28,651 nucleotides of DNA, from NCBI GenBank assembly GCA_028456385.1, contig JALNQF010000458.1, forward strand, positions 1-28,651, given 5' to 3'. This DNA is from Ophiosphaerella korrae (lineage: Eukaryota; Ascomycota; Dothideomycetes; Pleosporales; Phaeosphaeriaceae). This document shows, piece by piece, positions 24,846-28,651 of the stretch (position 1 is the first letter of the stretch; every line of letters starts with the position of its first letter). The position numbers and the translations under genes are program-made. The notes under the pieces were generated by a model. It ran no database searches, was not told the origin of the DNA, and saw only the letters and a program-made list of their open reading frames with translations.

Positions 24846-25099
24846 TGTAAGGACAGCATACTACTAAGCTAATCCTAACAAAAAGGGGCTAATAGCTAGT
24901 TAAGCTATTGCAGTAGTATATAATATATATACTAGTTATTATCGCTTGAAGTTCTTCGAACTCGCTTAGGGTTGTACTAAGTTGTATGCGGTGGAATATA
25001 CTAGCCGACAGAGCTAGCACGCGCTAGTTACTCAGCCTAGTAGAGCTCGTCGACAGCGCTAAGCGTACCCTAATAGCTCCCCGCCCTAGACCCCTTACA
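24846..25099 (+). mobile_element. E2: 254-bp solo-LTR-like unit, inverted copy of E1
   Basis: Runs TGTAAGGACAGC...ACCCCTTACA and matches the reverse complement of 5717-5970 except at three sites. Left flank ACTTT (24841-24845) belongs to X; right flank CTATT (25100-25104) belongs to Gypsy C. It keeps many CA/TG dinucleotides, whereas the X sequence on its left has nearly none, with the change exactly at the boundary. Confidence 0.85.
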
Positions 25100-27313
25100 C
25101 TATTTTTAAAAATAAGAAAATGCGAATTTTACACAAAAGAAACAGACTTCCTTAGATTTATTATTAAACTAGGAAAAATTAAGATTAACTTAGAGAAGAT
25201 TAGATTAATTAACAAATAGCTAATACTAAAAAACCTAAAAGAGGTACAACAATTTTATAGGTTAGCTAACTTTTGTAGAAAGTTAATAATAGGATAGTCT
25301 AAAGATATAGAACTAATAACTAGACTTATAAAAAAAGACACGCTATTTAAGTAGACGAGAGAATGTAATAAAGCATTTAAGAAAATCAAAAGAAAGTTTA
25401 TAGAAAACCTAGTTATTAGAATATACAACCTAGACCTACTAGTAGTAGTAAAGACAGACGTGTCTAACTTAGTCTATAGAATAGTACTAATACAAGAAGA
25501 CCTAGAAACTAACAAGGAGTATTTAGTCGAATACTTTTCTAAGAAAATAAAGCTAGTAGAGCTTAATTATCTAATCTACAATAAAGAGATACTAGTAATA
25601 TATAAAGTATTTAAGTAATAGAGAGTATATTTACAAGGAGTAAAACATTAGACAAAGGTCTACACAGACTATAAGAACCTTATAAGATTTATAACAAATA
25701 AAGAACTATTACAACGCTATACAAGATAGTAGGAGTTTCTATTAATATTTGACATAGAAATAATATATACAAAAGAGAAAGACAACTAATTTGTAGACGC
25801 CCTTAGTAGAAGACTAGACTTACAAGAAGAAGTAAGCGCTACTAGTATAGTTCTAATCAAGAACAAAGAAAGATATTTAGTCCTAAATACACCTAAAATA
25901 GCTACAACACTTAAAAGAACAAGTAGCGAGCTAGACAAATAGATTTAGAAAATAACGCAAGAAGCATCTAAAGAAATAGAAAAACTAGAAACTTAAGAAG
26001 GACTAGCATAAGCCTATAAAAGAATATATATTTTAAGAAAGATCTAAAGAGAATTTATACGATAGTTCTACGAATTACTAGTATATAGACACTAAGGTAT
26101 TAATAAGATATTAGATAGACTCTTAAGGGACTACTATATCTTAAAGGTAAGATAACTAGTAATAGAAGTACTACGAGACTATATAGAATGCTATAGAAAT
26201 AAACACAATAGATACGTACTATATAGAATACTACAACTAATAGAGATACTAGAACGACTATAGGGAATTATTATAATAGACTTTATTACGAAACTACCTA
26301 AGTCTAAGGACCTAATATTAGGAGTTAAGTACGATAAAATCCTAATAATAGTAGATAAACTTACAAAGTACTTATACTTTAGACTATATAAGGAGAAAAG
26401 TAGAATAGAAGTTGTAGTATACTAGGTTCTAGGAACTATAATTAGCTAATACAGACTACTAGATAAGATTATTATAGATAGAGACGTAAGATTTATATTA
26501 AAACTATAGGGAACAATAATAGTACAATTAGGAATTAAACATACAATATTAATAGTATACTACCTACAGATAGATAGACAATTAGAACGTATAAATTAAA
26601 TAGTAGAACAATACCTAAGATGCTACCTTAATTATAACTAGAACAACTAAGTACAACTATTACCTATAGCACAACTAGTATATAACAGCGCAAAGAATGT
26701 AGTAACAAGAGTAATGCTCTTCTTTGTAAACTATAGATTTAAGCCTAATATATACTAGATACTAAGAAACTAGATATCTTAGTTCCTAAGAGGAGAAAAC
26801 TTTACTAATAGACTTAAGAATATATAGGATTAACTAAGACAGGACGTAGAATTCTTACATAATTATATAGCTAAGTACTATAACAAGAAGTATAAAGAAG
26901 GACCCTAATTTAGAGAAGGAGAAAAAGTATAGTTAGTGCGAAAAAACATTAAGAGTAAGAGACTAAGTTTAAAATTAGACTACGTTAAGATAGGACTATA
27001 CAAAATCAAGAAAGAAGTTACGCTAGTTATATTTAAATTAAAGCTACTAAATAAAATAAAGATATACCTAACCTTTTACGTAGCACTACTTAAGATAGTA
27101 CTACAAAACGTAGAACTACTAGTATATAAAGTAGACACGTACAGAGAACAAAAAGAATAGGAAGTTAAAGAAATCCTAGTATACTAGTTCTATAATAGTA
27201 GGAACTACTATATAGTAAAATAGATAGGTATAGACAAAAAAGGATAACTATAGGAAGAAATATAGGAACTAGAGGATAACCTTAACTACCCTAAGAAACT
27301 AGAGGACTTCTAA
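25100..27313 (+). pseudogene. pol: Gypsy element A/C, 3' half: RT end, RNase H, integrase, chromodomain
   Basis: From 25103 to the stop at 27311-27313 one frame of 737 codons has no frameshift. About three dozen in-frame TAG/TAA occur, most where relatives have Trp. RT C-terminus: KCEFYTKETDFLRFIIK at about 25121. RNase H with KTDVSN near 25452 and NKEILVIYKVF near 25580. Integrase: H2C2 zinc region (YRHxGINK near 26083 to CYRNKHNR near 26190), then D at 26279-26281, D at 26477-26479 and E at 26585-26587, a D-65-D-35-E triad that is still intact. The GPY/F-like module reads KIGLYKIKKEV at about 26982-27015. A chromodomain-like end (YYIVK followed by former Trp) lies at about 27206-27300. It continues the protein of 5971-9230. 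The open 26936-27160 stretch is a fragment of this frame, not a separate gene. Confidence 0.92.
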
Positions 27314-27993
27314 AGTTAAAACTCTCTAGAACGCCTAGCAGCGAACTAAGAGAACTAACATTACTATCGCTAGATAGAGAGGCGATAGGAGCGCCTAACG
27401 TAGGACCTACTATAGTAACACTAAATACTTTATCTAAGTCTAGCTTAGCTTCTAGAGCTACTAACTACACAGCTAATTTCTTATTATTTAGCGCCTTTAT
27501 CTTACAAAAACAAGAAAGACAAGCTTAATTCTCTACTAGCTTACTCTACGTAAGCTCCTAGATCTACTTACGCTTAGCTTTAGCCTCTACGATTTAAGAT
27601 AATAATTTCTCTTAAGCCTAGTTAACAGCTCTCCCTATTATTATTAAGCCTAGATGCAAGAATAAGTATAATAAATATATACTCTATAAGAGAGACACTA
27701 AATACGTTACAGGAACTATAAACGTTCGTACAAATATACACTTTATAAGCTCTACTATTGTTCGTAGAAACTATATAAAGAGAGTACTTAGGATTTAACT
27801 TAGAGGAAGTATAACAAGAACAAGGAAATATTTTGATACTATTACGCAACACGCGATTAGTAAGAAGATATTAACGACGTGTAGAAGAGGCAACTATAGG
27901 GAGTAATAAGAAACTAGAAATTAACGAAGAAAGTAAGTTAATAACCTTAGCTCTAGGATAGATAAACGAGGACCTACCTAGAGGAGGAGATAG
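27314..27993 (+). other. 3' untranslated region and polypurine tract of Gypsy A/C
   Basis: 680 bp between the pol stop and the 3' LTR with no recognisable coding domain. It ends with AGAGGAGGAGATAG (27980-27993), the polypurine tract. A minus-strand open stretch at 27622-27852 is antisense to this region and has no family resemblance. Confidence 0.8.
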
Positions 27994-28424
27994 TATTATA
28001 ACAGTAACAAGAGAAATACAGATAGAACTAATTAGCTCTACAACTAAAGGATTAAGTTCTTACAAATATAAAGAATATAAACTTAATTAAGAAACTATAT
28101 ATAATTAGGACACCTAGGGTAATCTATAATCTATAGACCCTTAGCGTCGATAGATTATAGATTAAAGTAATCTACAATCTATTGTTCTTAGTAGTAATAG
28201 ATTAATAAATTAGGATAAGTATATAGTTAGTAGCGACGCGTATTATTAAGATAGTATTAGTAATTTAATCCCTTAACTATAGAACGCTAATACAAGATAG
28301 TTGCAAAACATCTTCTATTGTTTATAGTTATTGTAGATCCTTACATAAACTTTTGTTATTACCTTACAATCTACTAACCCTTCTAAGATAGGTACCTATA
28401 GTCGACAATAGGAGGCCTGTTATA
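27994..28424 (+). repeat. 3' LTR of Gypsy element A/C (431 bp)
   Basis: Starts TATTATAACAG (former TGTTACGACAG) after the polypurine tract and ends GCCTGTTATA. It is the inverted partner of 9256-9686 with equal length, including the U3 inverted repeat at about 28150-28182. It is followed by the CGTAT target copy. Confidence 0.92.
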
Positions 28425-28511
28425 CGTATACTCTAAATAGACAAGATAGAATATAAGATAAGATAATAATAACAACTATTAATACTCTATAATATTTTAT
28501 CTAATCTAATA
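28425..28511 (+). repeat. Copia element Y, 3' LTR, outer part
   Basis: 87 bp matching, in reverse complement, 22241-22327 of the intact Y LTR, from the CGTAT duplication to the LTR terminus ATCTAATA at 28511. It completes the split LTR whose other part is 9687-9783. Confidence 0.9.
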
Positions 28512-28651
28512 AATCTATTATACGTATTTATAGATTACTATATATTTTACGTTATAAGGTAAACTTTACGTAAAATAACTTAATAAGGTAGTTTTAATAA
28601 TTAACTAAAAAGAGTAAATAGTAGATAAAGCTATCTAAGTAAGTACTAGGT
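28512..28651 (-). repeat. Host flank of Y; inverted copy of 22578-22707
   Basis: The reverse complement of this end aligns with 22578-22707, with small gaps (for example CTTA near the start and about 8 bp further on). It carries the same saturated RIP signature as X. The window ends where the matching copy reaches the centre of its 22-bp palindrome. It is probably X sequence on the other side of the Y insertion, forming a repeat with the X upstream region. Confidence 0.65.

Noticed and set aside
5717..25099. E1 and E2 as terminal inverted repeats of one 19.4-kb DNA transposon, or as the two LTRs of element X
   Set aside because: The outer flanks do not form a target duplication, while the crosswise flanks do. 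X runs in frame across the E site, no PBS or polypurine tract adjoins E, and E is unmutated next to saturated X.
26936..27160. Possible small independent gene of 74 codons
   Set aside because: It is in frame with the surrounding Gypsy pol and encodes its integrase C-terminal module; its ends are stop codons that replace Trp or other codons.
27622..27852. Open stretch of 76 codons on the minus strand
   Set aside because: It is antisense to the 3' UTR of Gypsy A/C and shows no domain or conservation with the matching region of element B.
1..28651. Mitochondrial or bacterial AT-rich DNA
   Set aside because: The CA/TG depletion with retained CG, the nested LTR retrotransposons and the stop pattern are those of RIP in a fungal nuclear genome.

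Overview
This window looks like a gene-free, AT-rich block of a filamentous ascomycete (Pezizomycotina) genome that has been through repeat-induced point mutation (RIP). CA and TG dinucleotides are almost gone in large stretches. TA, TAG and CTAG are abundant, CG is kept, ATG is nearly absent, and no intact gene can be read. The species cannot be named from the sequence.

The content is a stack of nested LTR retrotransposon remnants. From oldest to youngest by nesting: (1) element X, a Ty3/Gypsy chromovirus, in two pieces: 22.4-24.8 kb (+, long coiled-coil Gag-like frame) and 5.7 kb down to base 1 (-, rest of Gag, RT, RNase H, integrase, chromodomain-like end). (2) element Y, a Ty1/Copia element on the minus strand, 179-bp LTRs, whose 5' LTR at 22241-22419 adjoins X. 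(3) Three insertions in Y: Gypsy element A/C in the Y 3' LTR; Gypsy element B (7,061 bp, complete, target duplication CTTTT) in the Y RT; and a solo B-type LTR (21746-22202, target duplication ATTCT) in the Y leader. (4) Two nearly unmutated 254-bp solo-LTR-like units, E1 (5717-5970) and E2 (24846-25099), in opposite orientation.

The main structural result is that E1 and E2 each join two unrelated hosts, and their 5-bp target duplications are swapped. AAAGT left of E1 pairs with ACTTT left of E2. AATAG right of E1 pairs with CTATT right of E2. Turning round the block 5971-24845 restores both hosts at once: the X reading frame runs in frame from 24845 into 5711, and Gypsy A (5' half) joins Gypsy C (3' half) inside RT exactly as the uninterrupted copy B shows. 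So the window records an 18.9-kb inversion between two inverted E copies, or an assembly flip across them.

RIP damage follows nesting age: X is saturated, Y intermediate, the A/C and B Gypsy copies are less damaged and strand-biased, and E is nearly untouched. The genes do not work together now; all coding regions are pseudogenes whose stops mostly replace Trp or Gln codons.
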